Under the pieces are notes generated by a model that saw only the letters and a list, made by a program, of their open reading frames with translations, searched no databases and was not told the origin of the DNA. Below are positions 37,620 to 47,585 of a stretch of DNA of 64,000 nt, one piece after another. The stretch comes from Nitrosomonas sp. Is35 (GTDB taxonomy: Bacteria; Pseudomonadota; Gammaproteobacteria; Burkholderiales; Nitrosomonadaceae): positions 682,001 through 746,000 of the forward strand of contig NZ_JAWJZH010000001.1 in NCBI RefSeq assembly GCF_033063295.1, written 5' to 3'. The position numbers were made by a program, and so were the translations under genes. Every line of letters begins with the position of its first letter. The stretch's first letter is position 1.

Positions 37620-39332
37620 TTGAAAGAAAAACCAGAAACCAATTCATCTGTTGAGGCAACACCGGCCAATTTTATCCGCAATATTATCGACGAAGATAAT
37701 CGTTCCGGAAAATGGAACGGACGTGTGGAAACGCGCTTCCCGCCCGAGCCCAATGGCTATTTGCACATCGGCCACGCCAAGAGCATTTGCCTGAATTTCG
37801 GTATCGCACATGATTACGGTGGCTTGTGTCATTTGCGTTTCGACGATACCAATCCGGAAAAGGAAGCGCAGGAATATGTCGACTCGATTTGCGACAGCGT
37901 GTCATGGCTGGGGTTTGATTGGGGCAAACACCTGTATTATTCGTCCGATTACTTCGATCAACTGTACGAATTCGCCGAATACCTGATCACTCAGGATAAA
38001 GCCTACGTCGAGAGTCTTTCCGCCGATGAGATCCGCGAATACCGCGGCACACTCATTCATCCCGGCAAGAACAGTCCCTATCGTGACCGCCCGGCCGCTG
38101 AAAGCCTGGATTTATTCCGCCGTATGAAGGCCGGTGAGTTTGCCGACGGTCAATACGTGCTGCGCGCCAAGATCGACATGGCGTCACCCAACATCAACAT
38201 GCGCGACCCGGTGATTTACCGCATCCGTCATGTGCATCACCAGCGCACCGGCGATCAATGGTGCATTTATCCGATGTACGATTACACGCATTGTATTTCC
38301 GACGCATTGGAACGCATCACGCACTCCCTGTGCACTTTGGAATTTGAAGATCACCGTCCGTTGTACGATTGGGTGCTGGATCAATTGGCGGATAAAGTGC
38401 CGTGCCATCCGCAGCAAATCGAATTTGCCCGGCTCAATCTGACCTATACCGTGATGAGCAAGCGCAAACTGATCGAATTGGTGGAGAAGAAATTGGTCGA
38501 TGGCTGGGACGACCCGCGTTTGAGTACCCTGGCCGGTGTGCGCCGCCGTGGTTTTACGCCGCGTGCGATTCGCCTGTTTGCCGAACGCATTGGCATCAGC
38601 AAGGCGGATTCCTGGATCGACATGAGCATATTGGAAGATTGTTTGCGCGAGGACTTAAACGAACATGCGCCGCGCCGTGTTGCCGTTCTGAAGCCGCTCA
38701 AACTGATCATCGATAACTACCCGGAAGATCAGCAAGAAGACTGCTTTGCGCCGAATCACCCGCAAAAACCGGAATGGGGCAAACGCACGATCCCGTTTTC
38801 CAAAGTGCTGTACATCGAGCGCGACGATTTCATGGAAACGCCGGTCAAAGGCTATTTTCGTTTGTCGCCGGGCGCGGAAGTGCGTTTGCGTTATGCCTAT
38901 CTGGTCAAATGCGTCAGCATCGATAAAAATGCGCAAGGTGACATCGAAGTGATTCACTGCACTTATGATCCCGATACCAAAAGCGGAACGCCCGGCGCGG
39001 ATAGCCGCAAAGTCAAAGGCAATATCCATTGGCTCTCGGTCAAGCATGCGCAAGTAGCGGAAGTGCGCTTGTACGACCGCTTGTTTACCGATCCCCATCC
39101 AGATAGCGGTGACAAGGACTACAAGACCGCGTTGAATCCCGGATCGAAACAAATCATCACCGCGTATGTGGAACAATCGCTGTGCGATGCGCAACCGGAA
39201 CAAAGCTTCCAGTTCGAGCGTAACGGCTATTTTGTCGCCGACCGGCTCGATATGAAACCCGGTAAGCCGGTGTTCAATCGCGCGGTGACGTTGCGCGATT
39301 CGTGGGGGAAGGCTGTGGCTTCAAGTGTGTAA
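37620..39332 (+). CDS. glnS: Glutaminyl-tRNA synthetase
   Basis: The 570-residue class I synthetase has [21 protein letters not shown] (HIGH) and VMSKRKL (KMSKS), plus the C-terminal beta-barrel domains for anticodon binding. The apparent start is TTG at 37620, giving [26 protein letters not shown], with GAGA ten bases upstream. A direct GlnRS is usual in gamma- and betaproteobacteria. Confidence 0.97.
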   Translation: MKEKPETNSSVEATPANFIRNIIDEDNRSGKWNGRVETRFPPEPNGYLHIGHAKSICLNFGIAHDYGGLCHLRFDDTNPEKEAQEYVDSICDSVSWLGFDWGKHLYYSSDYFDQLYEFAEYLITQDKAYVESLSADEIREYRGTLIHPGKNSPYRDRPAAESLDLFRRMKAGEFADGQYVLRAKIDMASPNINMRDPVIYRIRHVHHQRTGDQWCIYPMYDYTHCISDALERITHSLCTLEFEDHRPLYDWVLDQLADKVPCHPQQIEFARLNLTYTVMSKRKLIELVEKKLVDGWDDPRLSTLAGVRRRGFTPRAIRLFAERIGISKADSWIDMSILEDCLREDLNEHAPRRVAVLKPLKLIIDNYPEDQQEDCFAPNHPQKPEWGKRTIPFSKVLYIERDDFMETPVKGYFRLSPGAEVRLRYAYLVKCVSIDKNAQGDIEVIHCTYDPDTKSGTPGADSRKVKGNIHWLSVKHAQVAEVRLYDRLFTDPHPDSGDKDYKTALNPGSKQIITAYVEQSLCDAQPEQSFQFERNGYFVADRLDMKPGKPVFNRAVTLRDSWGKAVASSV

Positions 39333-39377
39333 GGAGACAAAACAGAACCGGATAACCGGGCATTAACGAGGGTCGCC

Positions 39378-39638
39378 ATGAAAAAACTGAAAAATGAGGC
39401 TGCTTTATTCAAGGAAGCCATGCTTGCGGGCGTGAAGTATGCGGAAGGACGGGGCGTGGTGCAATTTGAAGCGACCGATTCGGCGAGTGAGAAATTGCTC
39501 TACATTTATCGCTTGCTGGTACACGATAAAGTTATGCAGCCCTTACCGGAAGATCAAGTCGCCGAGAAAACCATGCGACATAAGCTTACCCTGTGGTATG
39601 CCAAACAGCTGCCAAAAGATCATCCGTTGTTGAAGTGA
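39378..39638 (+). CDS. DUF5062-like small conserved protein
   Basis: This 86-residue protein reads like family DUF5062: MKKLKNEAALFKEAMLAGVKYAEGRG, then YIYRLLVHDKVMQPLPEDQ and the C-terminal KLTLWYAKQLPKDHPLLK. It is soluble, helical and without metal motifs; its function is unknown. It follows glnS by 45 bases and may share its transcript. Another frame over the same bases is a shadow. Confidence 0.7.
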   Translation: MKKLKNEAALFKEAMLAGVKYAEGRGVVQFEATDSASEKLLYIYRLLVHDKVMQPLPEDQVAEKTMRHKLTLWYAKQLPKDHPLLK

Positions 39639-39763
39639 TACCTAATAGAGACGTATCAAAGGCGAAGAACATTGTATTGGATGGATAACTTGTTGCAACG
39701 ATCAGATCGCGAATCAAGAACGAAGAAGCAAAAATTTTCTAATTCACGATCTTTGTTTCTTGA

Positions 39764-39829
39764 TTACTTCGGTGCTTCCTTTTTAGGTTTTTTCGCTTCC
39801 TTGTTTTTGCGTTGCTGTCCTTTAGCCAT
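39764..39829 (-). CDS. Lysine-rich 21-residue protein (MAKGQQR type)
   Basis: The frame encodes MAKGQQRKNKEAKKPKKEAP plus Lys, then stop, with AAGGAAG eight bases before the ATG. Very short Lys-rich proteins with the same MAKGQQR...KKPKKE pattern occur widely in proteobacteria, which is why this is not treated as chance. It is highly basic, so nucleic acid binding is plausible, but no function is known. Below the size of normal gene calls. Confidence 0.6.
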   Translation of the reverse strand: MAKGQQRKNKEAKKPKKEAPK

Positions 39830-39930
39830 GATCGCTTCCTTGTGTAATGGTTGTTACATCATAAACTGAATGACAGTGCTTGTGTTGCCTCGTGCATGCT
39901 ATCGTGCGTGTGTGCTTTGTGGCTGCGCTA

Positions 39931-40466
39931 TCAGTCGATATAGAACAATCCCCGTTGCCGGACCATTTTCCAATCGGTGTGGCCGTTCTGGCGGCATGCG
40001 CCGTAGCGGAAAGAGGGCGGTAATTCCGGGAATTTGAAGCGCAGATCATAGAACCAAGCGCACTGGTTTTGCTCCGAAATATCGATGCGTTCCAGCGCCG
40101 GGAATTGGGCAAATGCCCGGAAGGGCGCAAAAGCGGGGTGCAGCCAGGCTTCGCGGGCGAGCTTTATTTCTGCCGGATCGCCGCCGAATTGCTGCTGGAG
40201 CTGCCAGTTATTTTCCGCAACCGGGCGATATAAGCGGCAGCCATCCGGGTGAGCAGCCAAGTGGTTTGATTGTGTTGCGGATGACTGAATGGTAATAAGC
40301 TCACATTAGCGAGGTGATAGTTGTCATCGTGCCGGATGATGATTTTCCAGTGGAACGGCGATAGCGGTTGCGGCAAAGCGCTTTCTTCGCGCTGCCGTTG
40401 CGCCATGGCTGGCGCCGCAGCCCGTGCCAGGAGGGCGCCACTTAATGCATGCGTGATGGGATCCAC
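39931..40466 (-). pseudogene. Decayed YdjM/YbcI-type membrane-bound metal-dependent hydrolase
   Basis: The start MDPITHALSGALLARAAAP is the hallmark N-terminus of this DUF457 family, whose members are about 330-350 residues with several membrane helices. Here it runs straight into what should be the C-terminal region (PLPQPLSPFHWKIIIRHDDNYHLANVSLL). The rest (ENNWQLQQQFGGDPAEIKLAREAW ... CAWFYDLRFKF) is in another frame. So most of the membrane core is deleted and a frameshift splits the tail. No functional product is expected. Confidence 0.75.
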
Positions 40467-40469
40467 GGT

Positions 40470-41180
40470 TTAACCGGATTTCGCATGCCTTTCATGTACT
40501 ACCGGTTCGGTCAACGGTGAGGATTCAAGCGATTCCGGGATTTCATGGGGGGATTGTGTTTCTGTGGCGGCGTCGGCTACGGTTTCTTCATGCGATGTCC
40601 TGTAGACCAGATGATCCAAGGATTCCGCATACTTCAGTTTGTGCGCTAGAAAGTCGCGTGTATTCTGCGAATTTTCCGAGTCATCCTGCATCCAGTAGAC
40701 GAAAGTCGCGAGATAGATCGTCGTCAGCGCGGTTTCCTCCAGCGCGCGGCGCACCGAGGTGGCATCGCGTTGTGCGGCTTCGCGCAGCCATTGCACGGTG
40801 CGGCTGACGCGCATGATGGCGGGAATTTGGATATGCAGGTGACCAGGCTCCAGCTTGGCGCCGATCATCTGCCGCGTAACCTTACGGTGTGCGGTCAAGG
40901 CATCCAGCCAAGCCATCGTGAGCAACTGCAAGCGTTCGCGTGGCGGCAGCGACATGAATTCAACCGTTTCCGCCGCCCGTAGCATCTGGCTGTCGGCCCG
41001 GTCGAACCAGGCATCGACCAGATCCTCCTTTTCGCGGAAATGAACCCGGATTTCATCCAGCGTAATATCGAGTTCCGCCGCTACATCAAATAACCGTACT
41101 GCTTCCCAGTTAGAACGTTCCGCGATGGCGATTGCCGTATCAACAATTGCTTCACGTAAATCAAGCTTACTTTTCTTCAT
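40470..41180 (-). CDS. TetR family transcriptional regulator
   Basis: The 236-residue protein has an N-terminal TetR-type helix-turn-helix (REAIVDTAIAIAERSNWEAVRLFDVAAELDITLDEIRVHFREKEDLVDAWFD) and a helical ligand/dimer domain. GGAGGA six bases before ATG 41180 fixes the start; the frame is open 30 codons further up. The C-terminal 40 residues are polar and low-complexity (HEETVADAATETQSPHEIPESLESSP). The target is unknown. The adjacent decayed hydrolase gene is three bases downstream on the same strand. Confidence 0.88.
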   Translation of the reverse strand: MKKSKLDLREAIVDTAIAIAERSNWEAVRLFDVAAELDITLDEIRVHFREKEDLVDAWFDRADSQMLRAAETVEFMSLPPRERLQLLTMAWLDALTAHRKVTRQMIGAKLEPGHLHIQIPAIMRVSRTVQWLREAAQRDATSVRRALEETALTTIYLATFVYWMQDDSENSQNTRDFLAHKLKYAESLDHLVYRTSHEETVADAATETQSPHEIPESLESSPLTEPVVHERHAKSG

Positions 41181-41556
41181 CTCGATCCTCCACATAGCGT
41201 TAACAGGAGTGGCGTGATGCGATGCCGTTTTCACTATAACACACTCAAAAAAGCGATGTGATGCGGTCACAAATATTCAGAGATCGCTGAACGCCGGGTG
41301 GGATCAACGGATTGGCGGAAAGTAGGGGGTACCCATAATAATGACAAATATCCTGGTAAAAAAGCAGTATCAACTATGGCTATCTTGTTGTTCTAACACT
41401 TATTATAGAAAGGCACTTATTTTTATGGTGGTTCATCCGGTAAACCAGCGTTAATTTTTCCTATATGCTTGTAACTTGATGAATATATAATTTATTTCGC
41501 ATTATTGCCGTGAAATTTGATACTGAGCATCTTGCAAAAAACTTTTTTATTTTTTA
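41181..41556. other. Intergenic region between the TetR gene and the PEP-CTERM gene
   Basis: No credible ORF, RNA or strong hairpin is seen. The half next to the PEP-CTERM gene is AT-rich and must hold that gene's promoter, but no clear -35/-10 pair stands out. Confidence 0.4.
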
Positions 41557-41584
41557 ATGATGAGACGAGTGATCGTTAGATTGC

Positions 41585-42262
41585 GTGCACCTCGGCACAA
41601 CAATAATACTGGCCGCATCGGCTCACGCTACAGTGCTGACTTTCGATTTAGACCCGGATATACCGAACTATGGTGATATTCCCGGAAGCTACGGCGATAA
41701 CGTGAGCGCCGCAAGCGACGCGGTTGGAACGTATTTGATGGGTAACGGCTATACGCCTAATGTGACGACCGAATACCGCACATGGCAAATCAGCACGGAT
41801 ACGGTGGCCTACAATAATCTGGATTTTTGGCATGATAGTTACGGCGACTTATCGAAAGTAGCTTTTAGCGTGACCAGTAGCGATCATTTCGCGGAAATCA
41901 CCCTGGTGCCCGAACCCGGTTGGGCGATTCGCTTGAACAGCTTTGATATGGCCGGTTACCCTGTTACCGATCACCCTAATTCTCAAGTGCGGATTCTGGA
42001 TGGCACCAGTAATACGATATTGGTTGATTATTCACCCGTAACAATCTTAGGGTCGGGCGGAACACATAGTACTTTCACACCCGGGCTGACGCATAATGGC
42101 CCTATATCGATCCGCTTCGGTTATAACGATTGGAATGTGGGTATCGACAATATCAATTTCGATCAAGTGACCGCCGTACCCGAGCCCGAAACCTATGCAA
42201 TGCTGCTGGTTGGATTGGGATTGATCGGTTTCATGGCGCGGCGCAGAAAGCAAAGCGTTTAA
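41585..42262 (+). CDS. PEP-CTERM sorting domain exported protein
   Basis: The protein has about 225 residues from a GTG start and ends in the exosortase sorting signal VPEPETYAMLLVGLGLIGFMARRRKQ: PEP motif, membrane helix and Arg cluster. The middle is beta-rich and Asp/Ser/Thr-rich, as in secreted surface proteins of unknown function. The N-terminal LGTTIILAASAHA looks like the core and cleavage site of a signal peptide, but the GTG start gives no basic n-region. In another frame just upstream (ATG 41557) lies MMRRVIVRLR, a good n-region, so a frameshift within the signal peptide is possible. A terminator follows. Confidence 0.78.
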   Translation: MHLGTTIILAASAHATVLTFDLDPDIPNYGDIPGSYGDNVSAASDAVGTYLMGNGYTPNVTTEYRTWQISTDTVAYNNLDFWHDSYGDLSKVAFSVTSSDHFAEITLVPEPGWAIRLNSFDMAGYPVTDHPNSQVRILDGTSNTILVDYSPVTILGSGGTHSTFTPGLTHNGPISIRFGYNDWNVGIDNINFDQVTAVPEPETYAMLLVGLGLIGFMARRRKQSV

Positions 42263-42286
42263 GTTAGTCTAACAATATTTGAGGAC

Positions 42287-42316
42287 AACCCCGTCCGAGT
42301 GGCGGGGTTTGTTTTT
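42287..42316 (+). terminator. Rho-independent terminator of the PEP-CTERM gene
   Basis: A seven-pair stem, AACCCCG with CGGGGTT, has a nine-base loop and is followed by TGTTTTT, 25 bases past the stop codon. Confidence 0.82.
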
Positions 42317-42373
42317 GTGCCAGAACTGGTTTTATCAAGAAGAAAATTCTATGGCGTAAGAGAAGTGGGTGTT

Positions 42374-44599
42374 TCAAGCATGACTGCCGGAAGCCCGGTC
42401 AGATCGCATCGTCAGCGCAATCCTTTTGCGCTTCTCATCCACTTCCACCACTCTGACGGTGACCACTTGACCCACTTTCACTACCGTATGCGGGTCTTTG
42501 ACGAACTTGTCCGCCAGTGCCGAGATGTGCACCAGGCCGTCTTGATGCACGCCGATGTCGACGAACGCGCCGAACGCCGCGACGTTGGTGACCACGCCTT
42601 CGAGCACCATGCCGGGGTGCAAGTCCTTGATCGATTCGACGCCTTCCTTGAACGTGGCGGTTTTGAACGATGAACGCGGGTCGCGGCCGGGTTTTTCCAG
42701 TTCATGCAGGATGTCTTTCACGGTCGGCAGACCGAATTGGGCGGTGACGTACTTTTCCGGGCGGATCGATTGTAACGCGGACGAATTACCGATCAAGGCC
42801 GTGACATTGAGTTTAATGTCATTCAGAATTTGCTCGACCAATGGGTACGATTCCGGGTGCACGGCCGAGGCGTCGAGCGGGTTGGCGCCATTCGGGATGC
42901 GCAGGAATCCGGCGGCCTGCTCGAAAGTTTTCTCGCCCAATCCCGGTACTTTCAGCAATTCGGCGCGCTTGGCAAACCGGCCTTTGCCGTCGCGGTAAGC
43001 GACGATATTGTGCGCGATTTTGCCGCTCAGCCCGGCCACGTAGCGCAACAACGCCGGGGAAGCAGTGTTGACATCGACACCGACGGCGTTGACGCTATCC
43101 TCCACCACCGCGTCGAGCGATTGCGCCAGCTGACTTTGATTGACGTCATGCTGGTACTGCCCGACACCGATCGATTTCGGGTCGATCTTGACCAATTCGG
43201 CCAGCGGGTCTTGCAACCGGCGCGCAATCGACACCGCGCCGCGCAGCGACACATCCAGATCCGGCAATTCCTCGGACGCGAGTTCGGACGCGGAATACAC
43301 CGAAGCTCCGGCTTCCGACACCATGATCGACGTCAGCTTGAGCTGCGGATAACGCTTGATCAGCTCCTTCGCTAATTGATCGGTTTCGCGCGATGCGGTG
43401 CCGTTGCCGATGGCGATCAGTGTGGCCTGGTGGCGCTCGGCCAGTTGTTTTAGGGTTTGAATTGCGCCATCCCAATCGTTCTTTGGCGCATGCGGATAAA
43501 TCGTCGCGGTATCGAGCACTTTGCCGGTGGCGTCGACCACCGCTACTTTCACGCCGGTGCGCAAACCGGGATCGAGCCCGATGGTCACGCGTGCCCCGGC
43601 GGGAGGAGCGAGCAGCAGCGCTTTGAGATTTTGCGCAAACACCCGGATCGCTTCGGTTTCCGCATGCTCCTGCAAATTGCCCATCAATTCGGTTTCCAGG
43701 TGCGAGAAAATTTTTGTGCGCCAAGCGGCACGCGCCGTGTCGATCAGCCAGCCGTCCGCCGCACGGTTCTGGTCGCGGATATTGAATTGCCGCGCGATCT
43801 GTTGTTCGCAGGGGTTGAGCGTCAAGTTGCGGGCTTTTTCCTCCAATTCGGAATCGAGCAGCAGCTTGATTTTCAACACCCCCTCACGCTCCCCGCGCAG
43901 CAACGCCAACGCCCGATGCGACGGGATTTTCGTGATGGCTTCACTGTAATCGTGGTAATCGGTGTATTTGGTATCACCGTCCTTTTTGTCCTTGGCCGCT
44001 TTCGCGGTCAGCACGCCGTGCATGCGCAAATAATCGCGCAAGGTTTGCAACAGCGGCGCATGTTCGGCAAAACGCTCGATCAAAATATGCTGCGCGCCTT
44101 CCAGCGCGGCGGCCGCATCGGCAACGCCGGGATTGTCGCCTTCCTCGCTGGTGAACGGCGCTTTCAAGTACTTGGCGGCCTCCACAAGCGGATCGAGCCG
44201 CGGATCGTTCAGCAGCGTATCCGCCAGCGGCTGCAACCCCGCCTCCAGCGCAATCTGCGCCTTGGTGCGGCGTTTCTTGCGGTACGGCAGGTACAAATCC
44301 TCCAGATGCGCTTTGTCCGTCGCGTACGTCAGCGCATCGAGCAACGGCGGCGTCATCTTGCCAAGCTTCTCAATCGCCCCGATGATCGCCGCGCGCCGCT
44401 TCTCCAGCTCGCGCAAAGCATGCAACCGCTCCGCCAGCAAGCGCAACTGCGCATCGTCCAACCCGCCGGTCGCCTCCTTGCGGTAACGCGCGATAAACGG
44501 CACCGTTGCGCCGTCGTCGAGCAATTGGATGGTGGCCTGGACTTGCGAGAATTTAACCGCGAGCTCGGTGGCGAGGCGTTGTTCGATGGAAGGCAGCAT
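42374..44599 (-). CDS. tex: Tex family RNA-binding transcription accessory protein
   Basis: The 741-residue protein has the Tex layout: an N-terminal helical region beginning MLPSIEQRLATELAVKFSQV, a YqgF/RNase H-like domain (RVTIGLDPGLRTGVKVAVVD), helix-hairpin-helix repeats (NTASPALLRYVAGLSGKIAHNIV) and a C-terminal S1 RNA-binding domain (GMVLEGVVTNVAAFGAFVDIGVHQDGLVHIS). Relatives bind RNA and affect transcription and stress survival. The start at 44599 matches family N-termini; the longer frame to 44716 is not supported. Confidence 0.95.
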   Translation of the reverse strand: MLPSIEQRLATELAVKFSQVQATIQLLDDGATVPFIARYRKEATGGLDDAQLRLLAERLHALRELEKRRAAIIGAIEKLGKMTPPLLDALTYATDKAHLEDLYLPYRKKRRTKAQIALEAGLQPLADTLLNDPRLDPLVEAAKYLKAPFTSEEGDNPGVADAAAALEGAQHILIERFAEHAPLLQTLRDYLRMHGVLTAKAAKDKKDGDTKYTDYHDYSEAITKIPSHRALALLRGEREGVLKIKLLLDSELEEKARNLTLNPCEQQIARQFNIRDQNRAADGWLIDTARAAWRTKIFSHLETELMGNLQEHAETEAIRVFAQNLKALLLAPPAGARVTIGLDPGLRTGVKVAVVDATGKVLDTATIYPHAPKNDWDGAIQTLKQLAERHQATLIAIGNGTASRETDQLAKELIKRYPQLKLTSIMVSEAGASVYSASELASEELPDLDVSLRGAVSIARRLQDPLAELVKIDPKSIGVGQYQHDVNQSQLAQSLDAVVEDSVNAVGVDVNTASPALLRYVAGLSGKIAHNIVAYRDGKGRFAKRAELLKVPGLGEKTFEQAAGFLRIPNGANPLDASAVHPESYPLVEQILNDIKLNVTALIGNSSALQSIRPEKYVTAQFGLPTVKDILHELEKPGRDPRSSFKTATFKEGVESIKDLHPGMVLEGVVTNVAAFGAFVDIGVHQDGLVHISALADKFVKDPHTVVKVGQVVTVRVVEVDEKRKRIALTMRSDRASGSHA

Positions 44600-44771
44600 G
44601 GGGTTGTGTTTCAATAAAGACAGGGAGAGGATGGTAAACCAAGAGGAGGTGGGGTCGCAATGGGTTGCACCAGCCAAGTAAAATTGACTCAACAGGTCAT
44701 ATTCAGATATTTTCAAATTATTTTGAGAACTTATTCATTCATCTTGCGTATAAAACAGGGAAAGTGGCTGC

Positions 44772-47570
44772 ATGACCAAAACTGAAGCGCAAACCCGTTC
44801 GGAGTTAATTGATAGGTTGCTGGCGCAATCGGGCTGGAATGTCAAAGATCCAACGCAGGTCATTGAAGAATTCGACATTGTGACTCCGCTTCCGGAAGGT
44901 GTTGCCGAGCCGCGCACTCGTTATGAGGGACATCAGTTCAGCGATTATGTTTTGCTTGGCAAGGACCGGAAACCGCTCGCGGTGATCGAGGCGAAGAAGA
45001 CCGCTCGGGATGCTGCCCTGGGCCGTGAGCAGGCCAAGCAATACTGCTACAACATTCAGAAGCAGCTAGGCGGTGAGTTGCCGTTCTGTTTCTATACCAA
45101 TGGCCATGATCTCTATTTCTGGGATTTGGAAAACACCCCGCCCCGAAAGATCGTCGGTTTTCCCACGCGCGACGATCTGGAGCGATTCGCCTACATCCGC
45201 CGCAATCGCAAGCCACCGACACAGGAATTCATCAATACTTCCATTGCTGGCCGTGATTACCAGATCCGTGCGATTCGCTCGGTGCTTGAAGGTATCGAAC
45301 AAAAAAAGCGCGATTTTCTGCTGGTGATGGCTACCGGGACTGGCAAAACCCGCACCTGTATTGCCATGATCGATGCACTGATGCGTGCGGGGCATGCCGA
45401 GAAAGTGTTGTTTTTGGTCGACCGCATTGCACTGCGCGATCAGGCGCTGGCTGCTTTCAAGGAACACATGCCCAACGAGCCACGCTGGCCCAATGTAGGT
45501 GAAAAGCTGTTCGCCACAGACCGTCGCGTGTATGTCGCTACTTATCCCACCATGCTCAACATCATTCGGGACGAGTCGCAACACCTGTCTCCGCACTTTT
45601 TCGATTTCATTGTCGTCGATGAGAGCCATCGTTCCATATACAACACGTTTGGCGAAGTGCTCGACTATTTCAAAACCATCACGCTGGGTCTAACGGCCAC
45701 GCCGACCGACATCATCGACCACAACACCTTCCAGCTTTTTCATTGTGAAGACGGTTTGCCGACTTTTGCCTACACGTTTGAAGAAGCCGTGAACAATGTG
45801 CCGCCATACCTCTGCAACTTTCAGGTCATGAAGATTCAGACCAAGTTCCAGATGGAGGGTATCAGCAAGCGCACGATTACGCTGGAAGACCAGAAAAAGC
45901 TGATCCTGCAGGGCAAAGAAGTTGAAGAAATCAACTTCGACGGCTCACAGCTCGAAAAACAGGTGATCAATAAAGGCACAAACACCCTGATAGTCCGCGA
46001 ATTCATGGAAGAAGCCATCAAGGACGCCAGCGGCGTACTTCCGGGTAAAACCATCTTCTTCTGCGCCACCAAGGCCCACGCACGGCGCATGGAGGAAATC
46101 TTCGACAAGCTCTACCCGCAATACCACGGTGAACTGGCCAAAGTGCTGGTGTCGGACGATCCGCGTGTTTATGGAAAAGGTGGTCTGCTCGATCAGTTCA
46201 TCCACAACGATATGCCGCGCATCGCCATCAGTGTGGATATGCTCGATACCGGCATCGATGTGCGCGAGATCGTCAATCTTGTGTTCGCCAAGCCGGTGTA
46301 CTCGTACACCAAGTTCTGGCAAATGGTCGGGCGCGGCACGCGCTTGCTGGAAACCAGCAAACCCAAGCCCTGGTGCCTGGAAAAAGATGTGTTTCTGATC
46401 CTCGACTGCTGGGACAATTTCGAGTATTTCAAGCTCAATCCCAAAGGCAAGGAACTGAAAGCCCAGTTGCCGCTGCCGGTGCGGCTGGTGGGACTGCGGC
46501 TCGATAAGATCGAAAAGGCCAATGACAGCGGTCATGCCGATATCGCTGTGCGCGAAGTTGCCAAGCTGCGCCAGCAAATTGCTGCGCTACCCAAAGAATC
46601 GGTGGTGATCAAGGAAGCCGCCGCTGTGCTGGCGCGGCTGGAAGACGAAAACTTCTGGATCAGCCTCAACCACGACCGGCTGGAATTTCTGCGTGCCGAA
46701 ATCAAACCTCTGTTCCGCACTGTCTCCGAGGCCGATTTCAAGGCCATGCGTTTCGAGCGCGACCTGCTGGAATATTCACTGGCCTTGTTGAACGAAGACA
46801 AGGAACGAGCCGAAACCCTCAAGGATGGCATCGTCGAACAGATCAGCGAACTACCGCTCTCGGTCAGTTTTGTAAAGCAGGAAGAAACCCTGATCCGCGC
46901 TGCGCAAGCCAGCCACTTCTGGGCCAAAGCTGGCGAAGATGCGCTTGACGAAATGGTCGCCAAGCTTGGGCCGTTGATGAAATTTCGTGAATTAAGCGCC
47001 GGTCAGGAGCAAACCCACCTCGATCTGATCGACGAACTGCACAAAAAGGAATGGGTGGAATTCGGCCCGCAGCACGAAGCCGTGAGCATCACCCGCTACC
47101 GGGAAATGGTCGAGGCCTTGATTGCCGATCTGACCGAACATAACCCGGTGCTGCTGAAAATCAAAAATGGTGAAACCGTGAATGAGGGAGAAGCCAAGGC
47201 GCTGGCCGAACTGCTGCACGAGGAGCATCCGCACATCACCGAAGGCTTGCTGCGCCAAGTGTATAGGAATCGCAAGGCGCGTTTTATCCAGTTCATCCGG
47301 CACATCTTGGGCATTGAAACACTCAAGAGCTTTCCGGATGAAGTCAGCGCCGCCTTCGATCAATTCATCCGCGCTCACACGATGCTCAGCAGCCAGCAGA
47401 TGGAATTCCTCAATTTGCTGAAGAAATTCATTATCGAACGCGAAAAAGTGGAGAAGAAAGACCTGATCAATGCACCGTTCACGATCATCCACCCGCAAGG
47501 CATCCGCGGCGTGTTCAGCCCGGCCGAAATCGACGAAATCCTGCAGCTGACCGCACAGTTGGCTGCCTAA
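44772..47570 (+). CDS. hsdR: Type I restriction enzyme R subunit
   Basis: The 932-residue protein has a PD-(D/E)xK nuclease domain at the front (Asp58 in HQFSDYVLL, then VIEAKK with Glu73 and Lys75). A superfamily 2 translocase follows: LVMATGTGKTRTCIAMI as Walker A (about 185-200), VVDESHRSI as DEAH-like box, LTATPTDI as motif III, and FWQMVGRGTRLLE as motif VI. A helical C-terminal region ends with a typical PF08463-like segment. It translocates and cuts DNA lacking the host methylation when bound to HsdM/HsdS. hsdM starts 15 bases later. Confidence 0.96.
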   Translation: MTKTEAQTRSELIDRLLAQSGWNVKDPTQVIEEFDIVTPLPEGVAEPRTRYEGHQFSDYVLLGKDRKPLAVIEAKKTARDAALGREQAKQYCYNIQKQLGGELPFCFYTNGHDLYFWDLENTPPRKIVGFPTRDDLERFAYIRRNRKPPTQEFINTSIAGRDYQIRAIRSVLEGIEQKKRDFLLVMATGTGKTRTCIAMIDALMRAGHAEKVLFLVDRIALRDQALAAFKEHMPNEPRWPNVGEKLFATDRRVYVATYPTMLNIIRDESQHLSPHFFDFIVVDESHRSIYNTFGEVLDYFKTITLGLTATPTDIIDHNTFQLFHCEDGLPTFAYTFEEAVNNVPPYLCNFQVMKIQTKFQMEGISKRTITLEDQKKLILQGKEVEEINFDGSQLEKQVINKGTNTLIVREFMEEAIKDASGVLPGKTIFFCATKAHARRMEEIFDKLYPQYHGELAKVLVSDDPRVYGKGGLLDQFIHNDMPRIAISVDMLDTGIDVREIVNLVFAKPVYSYTKFWQMVGRGTRLLETSKPKPWCLEKDVFLILDCWDNFEYFKLNPKGKELKAQLPLPVRLVGLRLDKIEKANDSGHADIAVREVAKLRQQIAALPKESVVIKEAAAVLARLEDENFWISLNHDRLEFLRAEIKPLFRTVSEADFKAMRFERDLLEYSLALLNEDKERAETLKDGIVEQISELPLSVSFVKQEETLIRAAQASHFWAKAGEDALDEMVAKLGPLMKFRELSAGQEQTHLDLIDELHKKEWVEFGPQHEAVSITRYREMVEALIADLTEHNPVLLKIKNGETVNEGEAKALAELLHEEHPHITEGLLRQVYRNRKARFIQFIRHILGIETLKSFPDEVSAAFDQFIRAHTMLSSQQMEFLNLLKKFIIEREKVEKKDLINAPFTIIHPQGIRGVFSPAEIDEILQLTAQLAA

Positions 47571-47585
47571 AAAACAGGTAATCCC

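Noticed and set aside
43457..44617. 386-codon open frame on the plus strand
   Set aside because: Fully antisense to tex and of Arg/Gln/His-rich shadow composition.
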